A stretch of 64,000 nucleotides of DNA, from contig MSED01000002.1 of assembly GCA_002099365.1 (NCBI GenBank), positions 868,001-932,000 on the forward strand. The letters run 5' to 3'. The DNA is from Phialophora verrucosa (lineage: Eukaryota; Ascomycota; Eurotiomycetes; Chaetothyriales; Herpotrichiellaceae). Below, piece by piece: positions 45,873 to 56,956 of this stretch. A program made the position numbers and the translations under genes. The notes beneath the pieces were generated by a model, which worked only from the letters and a program-made list of their open reading frames with translations, had not been told where the DNA came from and did not search any database. Position 1 is the first letter of the stretch. Every line of letters begins with the position of its first letter.

Positions 45873-47780
45873 ATGCCTAACCGTCTCGCCAGACTGTTCC
45901 TCGGCGAGCATGTCGACGACAGCTTCCCCTTCAGACAACTCGGCGTTCTCGGTACGTCATCTCGCAGGAACTCCCCCGCCCCGAATTGGCAACCTGTTGC
46001 GAGAGGTCCCAACTAACACACCAGATTGACAGCAATATGTCGCCTATGCGAGCCAATCGCCTTCATGTCCATATTTCCCTATGCCTACCGCATGATTGAG
46101 TCCTTCAACATCACCCAAGATGAGTCACAGATATCGGTCTACGCAGGCATGCTCATCACCGCTTTTGCATTCGCCGAGTTCTCGACCGGCATGATATGGG
46201 GCCGGATTAGTGACCGCGTAGGCCGCAAGCCCGTCTTGATAATGGGCCTCGTGGGAACGGCATTGAGCATGATCTGTTTTGGCTTTGCCCGCACGCTACC
46301 GGGTGCCATCATGGCCAGAGCTCTGGGTGGCCTCCTTAACGGGAACGTCGGAGTCCTCCAGACCACCGTGGCAGAGCTGGTGACCAAAAAGGAGCACCAG
46401 CCTCGTGCATATTCCGTCATGCCCGTGATATGGAGCATTGGCTCGATCATTGGACCCTCCATCGGCGGAACCCTGGCCATGCCGTGTGACAACCTGGGGT
46501 TCCGTCGGGGCGGTATCTTCGACAAATACCCGTTCTTGCTGCCGAACCTGTTTTGCGTCGCGATTCTCGTCCTCGGAATCACAGTGGGCATCCTGTTTCT
46601 TGAGGAAACACATGCCGAGAAGAAGAACAACGTGGATTTCGGGCGTGAGTTGGCGAAAATGCTTTTGAGAAGCGGAAGCCGCCGGCAGACATTGGGCTTC
46701 GACACTAGAGGCGCCGGAAAACCCGCTCACGGCCTCACCTTGGCCCTGGAGGAACCTACGGATCTGCTGTTCAACGACAACGACCCACCGCCAGGGTACC
46801 GTAGTATGGAAAGCTCTCCGCTCCTGCGCTCGGCATCGACGGCAGAGATGGACGCCGAGATGCTGCGCGAGAAAGACCCCCGTGGCGTGGTCAAGACGTT
46901 CAGTAGGCAGGTCATCCTGATCGTCGTTGCATATGCATTCCTTGCTTAGTAAGTGCATAACCACCCGCCGCCGCCTTTGACGCGCGCGAAAAGTCCGAAC
47001 TGTTTGGAAGACCCTGAAAAAGCTAACGTCCGCCGAAGTCACAGCGTCTCCTTCGATGCTCTGATGCCCACGTTCCTCAGCGAGGAGCGCATGCAGTCAA
47101 AACCGGTCCTGCCGTTCAAATTCTCCGGTGGATTCGGCCTCAGCACGCGCGCCATCGGCTTCATGATGGCCGTGCAAGGTGCATATTCGATCTTTGCGCA
47201 GTTCTTCATCTTCCCCTTCATGGCCAAGAGGCTAGGCACGCTGTGTTCGTCCCGCCTGGTGCTGACCATCTGGCCCATCCTCTACTTCGCGGTGCCCTAC
47301 CTTGTCCTTTTGCCCGATCGGCTCCAGAAACCAGGCATCTACCTGAGCCTGGTCATCAAGATCACGTTCCAGGCCATTTCGTTCCCGTCCAACGCCATAC
47401 TGCTGGCCAACGCCGTACACTCTAAGTCCGTCCTGGGGACGGTCAACGGGTTTGCCGCCTCGATGGCGTGCTTGGCCCGGGCGTTCGGCCCCGTCGTGAC
47501 CGGCTCGATCCATTCAGCTGGCCTGAAACTCGGGTGTAGTGGTCTGGCCTGGTGGGCTTGCGGCCTGGTCTGCGCAGCCGGCGCGCTGGAGAGCTACTGG
47601 ATGGAAGACCCCGATTCGCGCCCGGACCGGCCCGGAAGCGAAGGGGAAGAAAGTACCTGCGAACCATTGCTACATCCGTCGGTGGTTGAGCCGAGCGACG
47701 AACTGCTTTCCCCGCGCTCCGAGCGGATGAGTTTCATAACCGACCTAGATCTGACGGAGATGGCGCTGGAAAAGGTATGA
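45873..47780 (+). CDS. MFS transporter, YCR023C-like
   Basis: Three exons (45873-45951, 46033-46948, 47039-47780) give 578 residues. The join at intron 1 restores GVLAICRLCEPIAFMSIFPY, an N-terminal signature of this family. Motif A appears as GMIWGRISDRVGRKPVLIMG. A long central cytoplasmic loop (about residues 225-325) separates two six-helix halves. The second intron joins AYAFLAY to HSVSFDALMPTFLSE. The carrier type is widely conserved in ascomycetes and often annotated as a multidrug or metabolite exporter; the substrate is not known. Location is a plasma or vacuolar membrane. Donors are GTACGT and GTAAGT. Confidence 0.9.
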
Positions 47781-49031
47781 TTACGAAGACGATCAACACA
47801 GCCACACACACGAACACGAACACAAACGCACCTTGTCCGATCGGAGGGGTATCCTTCTGCTGCACCATTTCGGTTCCGTTGTCAGAACCGATGCCAACAT
47901 TTCACACTCCCTAGAACTTCACCAACCCCCCTCTCTGCGACAAGTCCACCCTCCCCCTCTATCCTCTCGCCATGAACGGATTTCCTTTGCAGTTACAAAG
48001 ATCTCGATCCTCAAGCAGCGCGAGCTGCGAACACTTTTTCTTTTCATCACGAACGTAATAGAACGTTGCTGGGCTAGGCTAGGCTCGGCATGGGCAGGAA
48101 AGAAAAAAGAACCGACGATATTGGCCGGTCATCATTTCGTATCATTGGGAGGGAATGGCGTGCTTGCGTTCAGGGTTGCTGTTGGGTCGGCGCGTTTGAT
48201 TGCTTTGCTGGTGCGGCCTTCAGCCCATCTTCCTGTCTTTTCCGTTACTCTCGGCATCATGTCTTTCTTACTCTGCCGTTTTGTTTCTGAATTTTGCCAC
48301 GAAAAAATTACTGGGAGGCTTTTTGTCCAAGATACCTTGCGGGTTTTTGCCCGGCGGCCGCTTTCTGGCTATGCTATGCGATGTGATGTGATGTTTCGTG
48401 CGGCGCGGATAGGATGGATAGGATAGGGGAGGAGAGCATACAATGTACTGTAACATTAGACAAGATATCATAACGCAAACGAGACCATAGAAGGGAGAGG
48501 GGATGGCATGGAAGGATGGCTTGACATGACACGACTGAACTTGACTTGACTGAACTTAACTGAACTTGCATTTGACCTGGCATGCATAGTAGAGCTTGAC
48601 CGAAGATGATGAGCTGTAGCATTAGGTATATTAGGGTGTTGCGAGAGAGCAGAGAGAAAATGGTACACCAAACAGTGAGAGCAAAGGAAAACGGTGCGTG
48701 GGTGGCACCTTACCGAGGACTTACTATCCATCGCTACTCCTGTTCAATTGATGTCCTCACCATGAACATGATCAACCGAGTGAAAAACTTTAGAAGCGCC
48801 TAAACAGCACCATGCATCTTGTCTGCCGCTCTTCTGTTCAGTCTCACAATCACATGGAGAAATCGCCTCGGTGCTTCAAGCTTGGCGCCCGAACTCGGAG
48901 AACTCCAACGCAAGTCTCGCTGGTATGCATTGACTGGGGAGACTGGGAAGGGTCAAATCACGGCCATAACAGTATCTGTATCCCCTGATCCTCCTCACTG
49001 TTCCCTCTTTCCTCATTCTGCTACATGCAAC
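47781..49031. other. Intergenic, no gene seen
   Basis: This holds the 3' region of the MFS gene and the promoter of the CoA-transferase. A stretch near 48530-48570 has several near-copies of TGAACTTGACT. No coding or RNA gene signal. Confidence 0.5.
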
Positions 49032-51172
49032 ATGGCACCTAGTCGAGCAGCAAGACAATTTCTGGCGCGTTGTCGCGTTCGCGCCTTCAACTCCCCTCAG
49101 CACCGCCCTCTCGACACATCGTTCTCCCGGCCATGGGGTTCGCCGAGACACTTCGCCTCAACCTCCCAGTCGCTTGCAAGGGCAACAGCAACGCCAACGG
49201 CAAAGGCGACCAAAGTAGCTCCCCTACAGGGGATTCGAGTGCTGGATATGACGCGAGTACTGGCAGGGGTACGTACTTGTTGATATCCTACTCTAAATCT
49301 CTGCTTCGCTCTCCCTTTCGTGGACAAAGGATCAATGGCTGTCCAGGCGTTCGACCTCTGAAGCTATGTTGGCCGGGTCACACGAGCAATTGTGATTTGT
49401 GTGTTCGTTGGAATAATTATGGCCTGCCTGTCTGCTTGCTTGGAGACTGACGCTTGGGACGCCATCCAGCCTTATTGCACGCAGATATTGGGTGATTTAG
49501 GGTAGGTACGCGTTCATTGCAGAACCCTTTCCCCGAACCTGTTGCTTTGTCTTTGTCTTTGGCGGCCATCGTTCGGTGTGGGCTAGCTAGTCAGAGTCCA
49601 GTTTGAGGATACCTCCTCGTACAGCATGCCAGCACCATACTACGTTTCTTGCAACGCTCGTCTCCCACCATGAACTGTATGGACAAAGTTACGAGAAACT
49701 GACGATACCGCACTCTAGCGCCGAAGTTATCAAGATCGAACACCCTACGCGCGGAGACGACACCCGAGCCTGGGGCCCCCCGTTTGCAAAATATAAATCC
49801 GACGGTGAGTTCAATCCGTTTCAAGATTCCTCTGCTCGCGAAGAGCGAAAGACCAGTCTTAAGTGTGATCGGGTCCCAAACATGCATGAAGGGTACACTG
49901 ACCAGCCGTCTATCCTCACAGCCGTCGTCAAAGGGGACAGACCCGGCGAGAGCGCCTACTTCATCGGGGTAAGTCGCTGTACCTTCGGCCTTAATGTGCC
50001 GTCTCTGATCCCTTCCCCTTCCTTTCCCTTGCCTCGGCTGTTATTCTGTGCTATGCCGTGCTATGCATTGCAGTGCTATAATGTCCAGTTCGCACGACCA
50101 CCACAATCTACCTTACGTTAACTCCTCACAGGTCAACCGCAACAAGAAATCCGTCGGCCTCTCATTCCAACACCCGGACGGGATCAAAATTCTGCACCAT
50201 CTGGCCAAAACTGCCGACGTGCTCGTGGAGAACTACATCCCCGGCTCCCTGAAGAAATACCAGCTCGACTACGACACCCTCCGCACCCTCAACCCCAGCC
50301 TGATCTACGCATCCATCACGGGATACGGGCAGTACGGACCTTACTCCTCGCGCGCCGGTTACGACGTCATGGTCGAGGCAGAGATGGGCCTCATGCACAT
50401 CACGGGCGAGCGTGACGGCTCCCCCGTCAAAGTCGGCGTTGCGGTCACGGACCTCACGACGGGACTGTACACCTGCAACGCCATCATGGCGGCGCTGCTG
50501 GCGCGGCAACAGACACGCAACGACACCGACGCCGCCTCGCACAAGGGCACGGGCCAACACCTCGACGTCTCCCTCTCCGACTGCCAGGTCGCGACGCTGG
50601 CCAACATCGCGAGTTCCGTGCTGGTGAGCGGCGAGCGCGACGGCGGGCGGTGGGGCACCGCACACCCGAGCATCGTGCCGTACAAGGGATTCAAGACACG
50701 CGACGGCGACATCATGCTGGGAGGGGGCAACGACCGGCTTTTCGGCATCATCTGCGACAAGCTGGGCCGCGCGGAGTGGAAGAACGACGCCCGCTTCGTG
50801 AGCAACGACGCGAGGGTGCGCAATCGCGACGTCCTCGAGCGCATGATCGAGGACATCACCACCACGAGGACGACGGCCGACTGGTTGGCCATCCTGGAGG
50901 GCAGTGGGCTGCCGTACGCGGCCATCAATGATGTCAAGGACACGTTGGAGCACGAGCACGTGCGCGCCAGGGGGATGGTGACCGAGGTCGAGCATCCCGC
51001 GTGCGGGACCGTCAAGGTCGTGAGCCATCCCGTCAAGTACTCGGAGAGTTTGGCCGGGGTGAGGTCGGCCCCGCCGACGTTGGGGGAGCATACGGACGAG
51101 GTGTTGCGGGAGGTGTTGGGCATGGAGGCCGCCGAGGTGGACAGATTACGGAGCGATGGAGTGGTGGCGTAG
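49032..51172 (+). CDS. Mitochondrial class III CoA-transferase (CaiB/BaiF, SUGCT-like)
   Basis: Five exons (49032-49268, 49470-49501, 49719-49804, 49922-49968, 50132-51172) give 480 residues. The first 60 residues are Arg/Ser-rich with no acidic cluster (MAPSRAARQFLARCRVRAFN), a mitochondrial presequence. The class III signature follows: GIRVLDMTRVLAGPYCTQIL, GDLGAEVIKIEHPTRGDDTR, NRNKKSVGLSFQHPDG, and YASITGYGQYGPYSSRAGYD with the expected catalytic Asp in the last. The C-terminal half includes VLERMIEDITTTRTTADWLA and GLPYAAINDVKDTLE. The family moves CoA between carboxylic acids; the closest pattern is succinyl-CoA:glutarate/hydroxymethylglutarate CoA-transferase. Four introns of 117-217 nt are packed into the first third, unlike the 50-80 nt introns elsewhere. 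Confidence 0.9.
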
Positions 51173-51425
51173 TGCTGTGTGCGAACTAGAGTGTATATAG
51201 CCAGCATACCGTAACCGCGATGTATTTGGAGCAACGTGACAGGAGCAAGAAAAGAAGACTAACGGCCGCGATATTGGATGTAACACCATGGTCCTGCCGA
51301 GAACATCCTGGTCGACAAACTAGTTGCTTCACTTCTTTTGCACTAGATCCTGAATCACAACCCATGTTCGGCAGTCGCCTGCAAGATGTACACATCTCCC
51401 ATTTGCACCCAACCACCCTCATCCC

Positions 51426-52547
51426 TCACAACTCATCATCCTCAACGCCCACCAGGTTACAGCTAACGCTCCATAATCTCCTCGCCGCCTCCCAGTCATC
51501 CGTTCGACCAGGCATATACCCGCCATCAAGCAATCCCCACCCCTCCTTCACCGGTACTGCCTCCCCACAATCCTCCAAATACAACGCTCCCCGCCCTTCG
51601 AATCGCTTCCCGACCGCCGCCAACACACTCGTCGCGGCACCCTGCGCTGGGCTCTTCTGAATATTGAGGATCCGCATGATATTCTTGACGTAATACCAGC
51701 TTCGCAGAAATTCGGGGATCACCCCATCGGCATGTTGCTGCAGCCCCGTGCGGATACCACCGGGCATGACGGCCAGGCCAAAGACGCCTGGTCGACCGCC
51801 GTTTGCGGAGGACCCGTAGCGGCGTGTGATTTCGCTGGTCATGTACACGTTTGCCAGCTTGCTTTGCGCGTAACCCTTTGCTGGTGTGTATACGCCAGCC
51901 TTTTCTAGGTTGAGGTCGTCGAACTCGATAGGTGAATTGCGGTGCGCGCCACTGCTTAGCGCAACGACGCGGGATTGAAAGCCCATTGTTGACGACGCTT
52001 TCAAGGTCGGGAGGAGAAGTTGCGTGAGGAGGAAGTGCGACAGGTGATTTACTCCAATATGGCGCTCGAAGCCATCTTCCGTCTTGGCAAATACCACGTG
52101 TCGGATGCCGGCGTTGGTGATGAGGATGTTCAGCTTGAGGGACTGGGAGAGGAAGGCACGTACGCAGCATCTGATGCTGGCGAGAGAGTCAAGGTCAAGC
52201 TGGAGGAGGTGGATTGTGGGATTGGAGAGGAGGCCGGCCCCCAGAGCTTCGCGAGCCTTGGTCAGGTTGCGTGCTGTTAGAAAGAGTGTCGCGCCGGTGG
52301 CGGCGAGGGCGCGCGCGGTCTCAACTCCGAGACCACTGCTGCAGCCTGTGATGAAAATGACGAGGTCAGACAGGGCAGAGACACGTTCGTTGTCTTTGAC
52401 AATTTGAAGACCGGTAGGTCGGGCGTCGCCTGGCCCTTTCGGGTGGCGGTGAGCAGCTGCATACGGATTTTGAGGATCATCCATGGTCTGTGCGAGGTCA
52501 ATAAAGGCAAAGCGGATTTGACGACTGGAAGAAAAGGGATGGTCCAT
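51426..52547 (-). CDS. Short-chain dehydrogenase/reductase (retinol-dehydrogenase-like)
   Basis: A single exon of 373 residues from the ATG at 52547; a second ATG at 52484 gives 352 residues and may be the true start. The Rossmann motif is VIFITGCSSGLGVETARALA, the structural motif is NILITNAGI, and the active site is SRVVALSSGAH with GYAQSKLAN (Tyr-x-x-x-Lys). The layout matches fungal WWOX/retinol-dehydrogenase-like SDRs acting on lipid or ketone substrates with NAD(P)H. No signal peptide is evident. It is tail-to-tail with the CoA-transferase (253 bp); a functional link is not shown. Confidence 0.88.
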   Translation of the reverse strand: MDHPFSSSRQIRFAFIDLAQTMDDPQNPYAAAHRHPKGPGDARPTGLQIVKDNERVSALSDLVIFITGCSSGLGVETARALAATGATLFLTARNLTKAREALGAGLLSNPTIHLLQLDLDSLASIRCCVRAFLSQSLKLNILITNAGIRHVVFAKTEDGFERHIGVNHLSHFLLTQLLLPTLKASSTMGFQSRVVALSSGAHRNSPIEFDDLNLEKAGVYTPAKGYAQSKLANVYMTSEITRRYGSSANGGRPGVFGLAVMPGGIRTGLQQHADGVIPEFLRSWYYVKNIMRILNIQKSPAQGAATSVLAAVGKRFEGRGALYLEDCGEAVPVKEGWGLLDGGYMPGRTDDWEAARRLWSVSCNLVGVEDDEL

Positions 52548-52841
52548 TTGGAAGATCGTGGTATTCGTCGTTTTATCAAGCCATTTCCCTGCGTCACGTG
52601 GATAGCGGCAGAAGTAACCTGGTGTCAGCCTGGGGCATTATCGCCGGAAGGTCGAATGTGCTTGGCCCCACTCTCAGAGTTGGGCTTGTTTCACTGTCTC
52701 TGCAAAAAAAGATTCCTTCAGTTGATGGTTGGCCGTATATCGGCCGCCTTTTGCTGACCTCGAAGATAAGCCCTTAGCTGACCACGCAGCATAACTAGCG
52801 ATCGACTGCAAGCGTCGTCAGATGCCAGGACCAGACCTGCC

Positions 52842-54731
52842 TCAGTCGAAACCCTCGAAAGTAGCGCCTTGATCCGCTGCCTGGACTTGCTGTTGTCGAA
52901 TCTGTTTGATCATATCCGAAGTCTCAGCTTCATATCGTTTCTGATCTTCCGTCATTCTCGTAACCCTTTCATATTCTCTCTTCGCTTCCTTTTTGGAACG
53001 CTTGACTTCTTTGCTTGCTTTGCGCTCAAGCTTCTCTGACCAGGCAACAGTGCTCTTCCGTTTCTTTGGATCTGTCGGTTTGCTCTTCGGCCCTTCCGCA
53101 AGCATCTGTCTCCGACGTTGTTCTCGCTGCTTGTCCTTGTAACGGTAGTTGTCCCAGTCAACATCCGGACTCTTGTATGGTGGTAGCTTGACGTTCTTGA
53201 GTTCTGCAATCTTCGGCATCTTCAAAAGGCCCCATGCCGCAGCATGATCATGCCAATCAATCTGAGCCAGGGTGAATATCGACTTTGCTTCATGTTTAGA
53301 GTAACTCCGGACCCAGCTGACAAATGCTCGTTGAGCCTTGTCATGTAGAGCTCGGTCGCCGAGGACGATCTTCTGGAACCTCTGCTGAGCCGCAAAGCAT
53401 GCCTCGTCTGATACGGAGATATTGGGATCCGCCAGGGGCTCGATGGGAGTGTGGCGCACTCGCAAGAATTCGACATAGTCTTTCTCATGAGGGAGTAAGA
53501 AGACCACACTGACGCCTTTTCGACCAGCGCGACCAGCACGTCCACATCGATGCAGAAAGACTTTGGGATCAGATGGAGGATCTACCTGCACGACGAGGTC
53601 CACAGATGGTACGTCCAGGCCCCTGGCGGCAACATCTGTTGTCAAAAGTATGGCTGGAGAGGCCGAATTGGTGAAGCGAACAAAATTCTTTTCTCGAACG
53701 TTTGCCGGGTGCTTACCGTGCAAAGGTACCAAGATCACCTCTGGAGGCAGAATGGCGGGCAGTAAAGCTTGGAAGTAGTCCACAGCAGCGCAGGTTGACA
53801 AATACACGATGGTCCTCAAGGGTATGGGGTGCAATCGTTGCAATAAAAGCGCCAGTGCAGAGAATTTTTCCGAAGCCCTTACCACCGCATATGTCATTTG
53901 CAGACTGGCCGGTGTCCGCTTGTCTTGCACTCCATTTGCGCCTCTGACTTTGACCTCAATCTTGACTGGGTTCCGTAGCCCCACGCGAATAAGCTGATCC
54001 ACCGCTTCGCTTACACTGGCACTGAAAAGCCCTGTTCGCCTTTCTTTCGGCAACAGATTGATAATCTTGGTGAGGTCGTCCTTGAAGCCATGGTCAAGTA
54101 AGCGGTCAGCTTCGTCAAGGACCAGTACTTCGAAGGAAGATTTGGGATAGTGGACATCTCGAGACGTCATGATATCGAGCAGGCGGCCTGGCGTCGCGAT
54201 AAGGACATTTGGCGCGGTCTTTAGGAACTTGCTGAGATCTTGCGCTGGGGTGGTTGATCCACCTACAAGCAGCTGCGGAATGATTTTGTGACTCGACTGG
54301 GCGGAACTTTCCCCGGCGTTCTCTCCGCCAGCGGCCTCTGAAGTTTCTAGTGGCGCCAGTTCTGCAGCGGAAGCGGGGTGGAATCGTAATAGTGAAACGA
54401 GGACATTGTATATCTGCGTAGCCAATTCCCGGGTAGGAGAAATAATGATGGCACCAACATGATGCTTCTTGATTGGTTCTTCCAGCCTCAGAAGCTTTTC
54501 CACGACTGGTATGAGATAAGCCAATGTCTTGCCGCTGCCCGTGACAGCCTCTACCACGACGTCCTTGTACGCCATAAAAAGAGGGATCGTCGAGGCTTGA
54601 ACGGGGGTCATGCGGATGAAATTCAAGGAGGACACTGCATCGATAATCCAGGGCGAGAGTGAAGGAGTGAGAGCGTCCCATGCCCGGGAGGATGCTCTCT
54701 TTGAGTGCTCTTTCCCTCTGTCGGGAGCCAT
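52842..54731 (-). CDS. SPB4: ATP-dependent rRNA helicase Spb4 (DEAD-box)
   Basis: A single exon of 629 residues. The helicase acts in the nucleolus during 60S ribosomal subunit assembly. Motifs in order: the Q motif region FIRMTPVQASTIPLF, I AVTGSGKT, Ia PTRELA, Ib ATPGRLLD, II LDEADRLL, III SAS, V TTDVAARGLD and VI HRCGRAGRAGRKG. The C-terminal part has AFVSWVRSYSKHEAKSIFTL and AWGLLKMPKIAELK, typical of Spb4, then a Lys/Arg-rich coiled tail (EKLERKASKEVKRSKKEAKR). ATG 54731 is used because upstream in-frame codons lack an ATG. Confidence 0.95.
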   Translation of the reverse strand: MAPDRGKEHSKRASSRAWDALTPSLSPWIIDAVSSLNFIRMTPVQASTIPLFMAYKDVVVEAVTGSGKTLAYLIPVVEKLLRLEEPIKKHHVGAIIISPTRELATQIYNVLVSLLRFHPASAAELAPLETSEAAGGENAGESSAQSSHKIIPQLLVGGSTTPAQDLSKFLKTAPNVLIATPGRLLDIMTSRDVHYPKSSFEVLVLDEADRLLDHGFKDDLTKIINLLPKERRTGLFSASVSEAVDQLIRVGLRNPVKIEVKVRGANGVQDKRTPASLQMTYAVVRASEKFSALALLLQRLHPIPLRTIVYLSTCAAVDYFQALLPAILPPEVILVPLHGKHPANVREKNFVRFTNSASPAILLTTDVAARGLDVPSVDLVVQVDPPSDPKVFLHRCGRAGRAGRKGVSVVFLLPHEKDYVEFLRVRHTPIEPLADPNISVSDEACFAAQQRFQKIVLGDRALHDKAQRAFVSWVRSYSKHEAKSIFTLAQIDWHDHAAAWGLLKMPKIAELKNVKLPPYKSPDVDWDNYRYKDKQREQRRRQMLAEGPKSKPTDPKKRKSTVAWSEKLERKASKEVKRSKKEAKREYERVTRMTEDQKRYEAETSDMIKQIRQQQVQAADQGATFEGFD

Positions 54732-55283
54732 GGCTGTGGGTGCAATGCAGACAGTCGAAGTTGAAAAAGTGAAGCGCAGGTGAGTGAAAGCAGAGAAAAG
54801 TCTCCGGCTGTTCTTCGGCAAATCTCCTTATCGATAAGCCGAGGATTTGCTCAGAATGCGCCGTGCCGCGTGTGCGCGTCCACATCCTCACACCTTCTCC
54901 GCACTGCCTGGTCTTTCAATCCCGAGCTGGAACCCCGGTTACCTCAGTGCATGGTTGCACCGATGTTTCCTTACAAGTCCCGTGTCGATGGATGAGATAC
55001 CCCGCTCAAATTCAAGGACATCCGCTGACCAACACCTGAGTGTTGCGGTAAGATGGACGACTTGTGGAGAAGATCAGCTTACGGGGAAGCGGATTAGGAA
55101 AACATGGGATCGCTATGCTTCCATTGTGGTTTGGCTGAAAACCCTGCTCATAAAGTGAACGACACCCTACCGATTCATCTCCTCTAAGATCAATTCGCCC
55201 TTGCCGGCCGTACGTCCACTTTGGGTGCCCAGAAAACCGTGCTGGGAAGTGCTCCGGTCACAAACGGCTTGTAAACCACCAAG
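54732..55283. other. Divergent promoter region
   Basis: About 550 bp between the starts of SPB4 and the monooxygenase; no gene seen. Confidence 0.5.
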
Positions 55284-56923
55284 ATGTCTTCACTGCGAGT
55301 GGGTATCGTCGGAGCCGGCATCGGCGGCCTTGCGGCAGCCATCGCTATATCTCGTACTGGGTGTAGTGTCACCATCTTGGAACAGGGTGCAGACATAGGA
55401 GAAATTGGAGCTGGAATCCAGCTCCATCCGAATGTGTCTCGACTCATGATCCGCTGGGGAGTCGACAAGATCATTGAGAATGACCTCGTCGAACCTGATT
55501 CTATCAACACTTGGGACTACGTCAATGGAGAGTTACGTCTCCTTGGACGCACCGATCCCAAAGAGATGAAGCGGAAAGCCGGATTCCCCTGGTGGGTCGT
55601 TCGCCGCGACCACCTCTACACGGGACTTGCTCAATCGGTTTCTGAGCATGGTGCAAGGTTGATCATTAATGCCAGAGTTGAGAAGATTGACGACAGCTCT
55701 TCCCCCATTAAGGTCAGCACTTCCTCCGGCCAAACCTACGAGTTTGATCTCCTGATTGGAGCCGACGGCCTCAAATCCACCGTCAGGCAGTATCTCTATC
55801 CAGGTCTGATGCCGTACGCGCCGAACAAATTATGTGCCTATCGAGGTATCCTGCCGTTCGCTCTGTTGTACAAGGAAATACCGGAAGCGACTCTGTATGT
55901 GGGCAACAGATTGGATACATGGGTCGGATCCAAAGGGTAGGAAGAGCATGACTCGGAAAGCAGCAGAGCCCTCAGCTTACACGTGTCTAGCTATGTGCTT
56001 CTCTACCCGACAAGTGGAGGGAAGGAGCTCAACGTCGTGACCGCGGCCGAGTCGAGGGACTACGTGACAAAGATGGAAGATATCGATATCGAAGACTTCT
56101 ATGGGTTCGCAACCCTTGGTCTATTTGACTGTGCGTTGACTAACGTGCAGCTGATAGGTTCTATGCCGACTTCCACCCGTTCATACAGAAAGTGCTCCGA
56201 CTTGTCAAATACACCAAGCGCTGGCCTTTGCTGCAAACTCCGCGAATGCCCTCGTGGTCAAACAAGCACAAGAATATCGTGATGATGGGTGATGCGGTGC
56301 ATGCTATGCAGAATCACATGGCACAAGGCGCGGGGACCGCCATTGAGGACGGCGCATTCTTGGGCCAAATCATCAGCGAGATTGTGCGCGTGGTCATTAC
56401 CGTCCCAGAAGCCGTCACCCTCTTTGAGCAAAGACGAATGCCCAAGGCGTGGATCAAACAGCAACTCAGCTTCCAGTCCGGGACCATGTACTCCTTGACA
56501 CGACCTGAAGACCGTGAAAATCGGAACAAGGCCGGGCGGTTCGAAGTTGCCCGTTGGGAGCATAACCCTGCTCGACAGGAACTGAGCCATATCGAATACC
56601 GCAGTTGGATCGTAAGCCGCTGCGCCGAGACCGTCAAGTCACTCTGGTACTATGACGCCGAGGCCGACGCTGACAATGCGGTGCTGGAGTATCTCATGAA
56701 CCGAGGCAAAGTGGACGACTTCACCCAGGTCAGTGAGAACCTGCGTGACAAGTGGACCTCCATCGCCTCCGGGAACGGCGTCGACGGGACCTGGGCGGAG
56801 CCTGAGGTTGACTATCAGCATATGAAGAACTCGCTATACAAGACAAATGGCACCACCAGAGACGGCATCCGAGAATACGGTCTGCACGAGGAGGAATATA
56901 GTCGGTTCGGGAAGGGCTTGTGA
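55284..56923 (+). CDS. FAD-dependent monooxygenase (salicylate-hydroxylase-like)
   Basis: Three exons (55284-55936, 55991-56104, 56158-56923) give 510 residues. The Rossmann FAD motif is VGIVGAGIGGLAAAIAISR, the DG motif is DLLIGADGLKSTVR, and the GD motif is VMMGDAVHAMQNHMAQGAGT with AIEDGAFLG. Domain order and the NAD(P)H-type hydroxylase plan fit class A flavoprotein monooxygenases, which hydroxylate aromatic or other small rings. The C-terminus is about 80-90 residues longer than typical salicylate hydroxylases. Intron 2 uses GTTCGC, a weak donor, but it is the only choice that restores DFYGFYADFHPF and leaves a 53-nt intron with a perfect CTAAC branch site. It converges on the dehydrogenase at 56957 with only 33 bp between stops. 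Confidence 0.9.
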
Positions 56924-56956
56924 TGAAATTGTCTTCTCAATCCAACCGGCTCTGAC

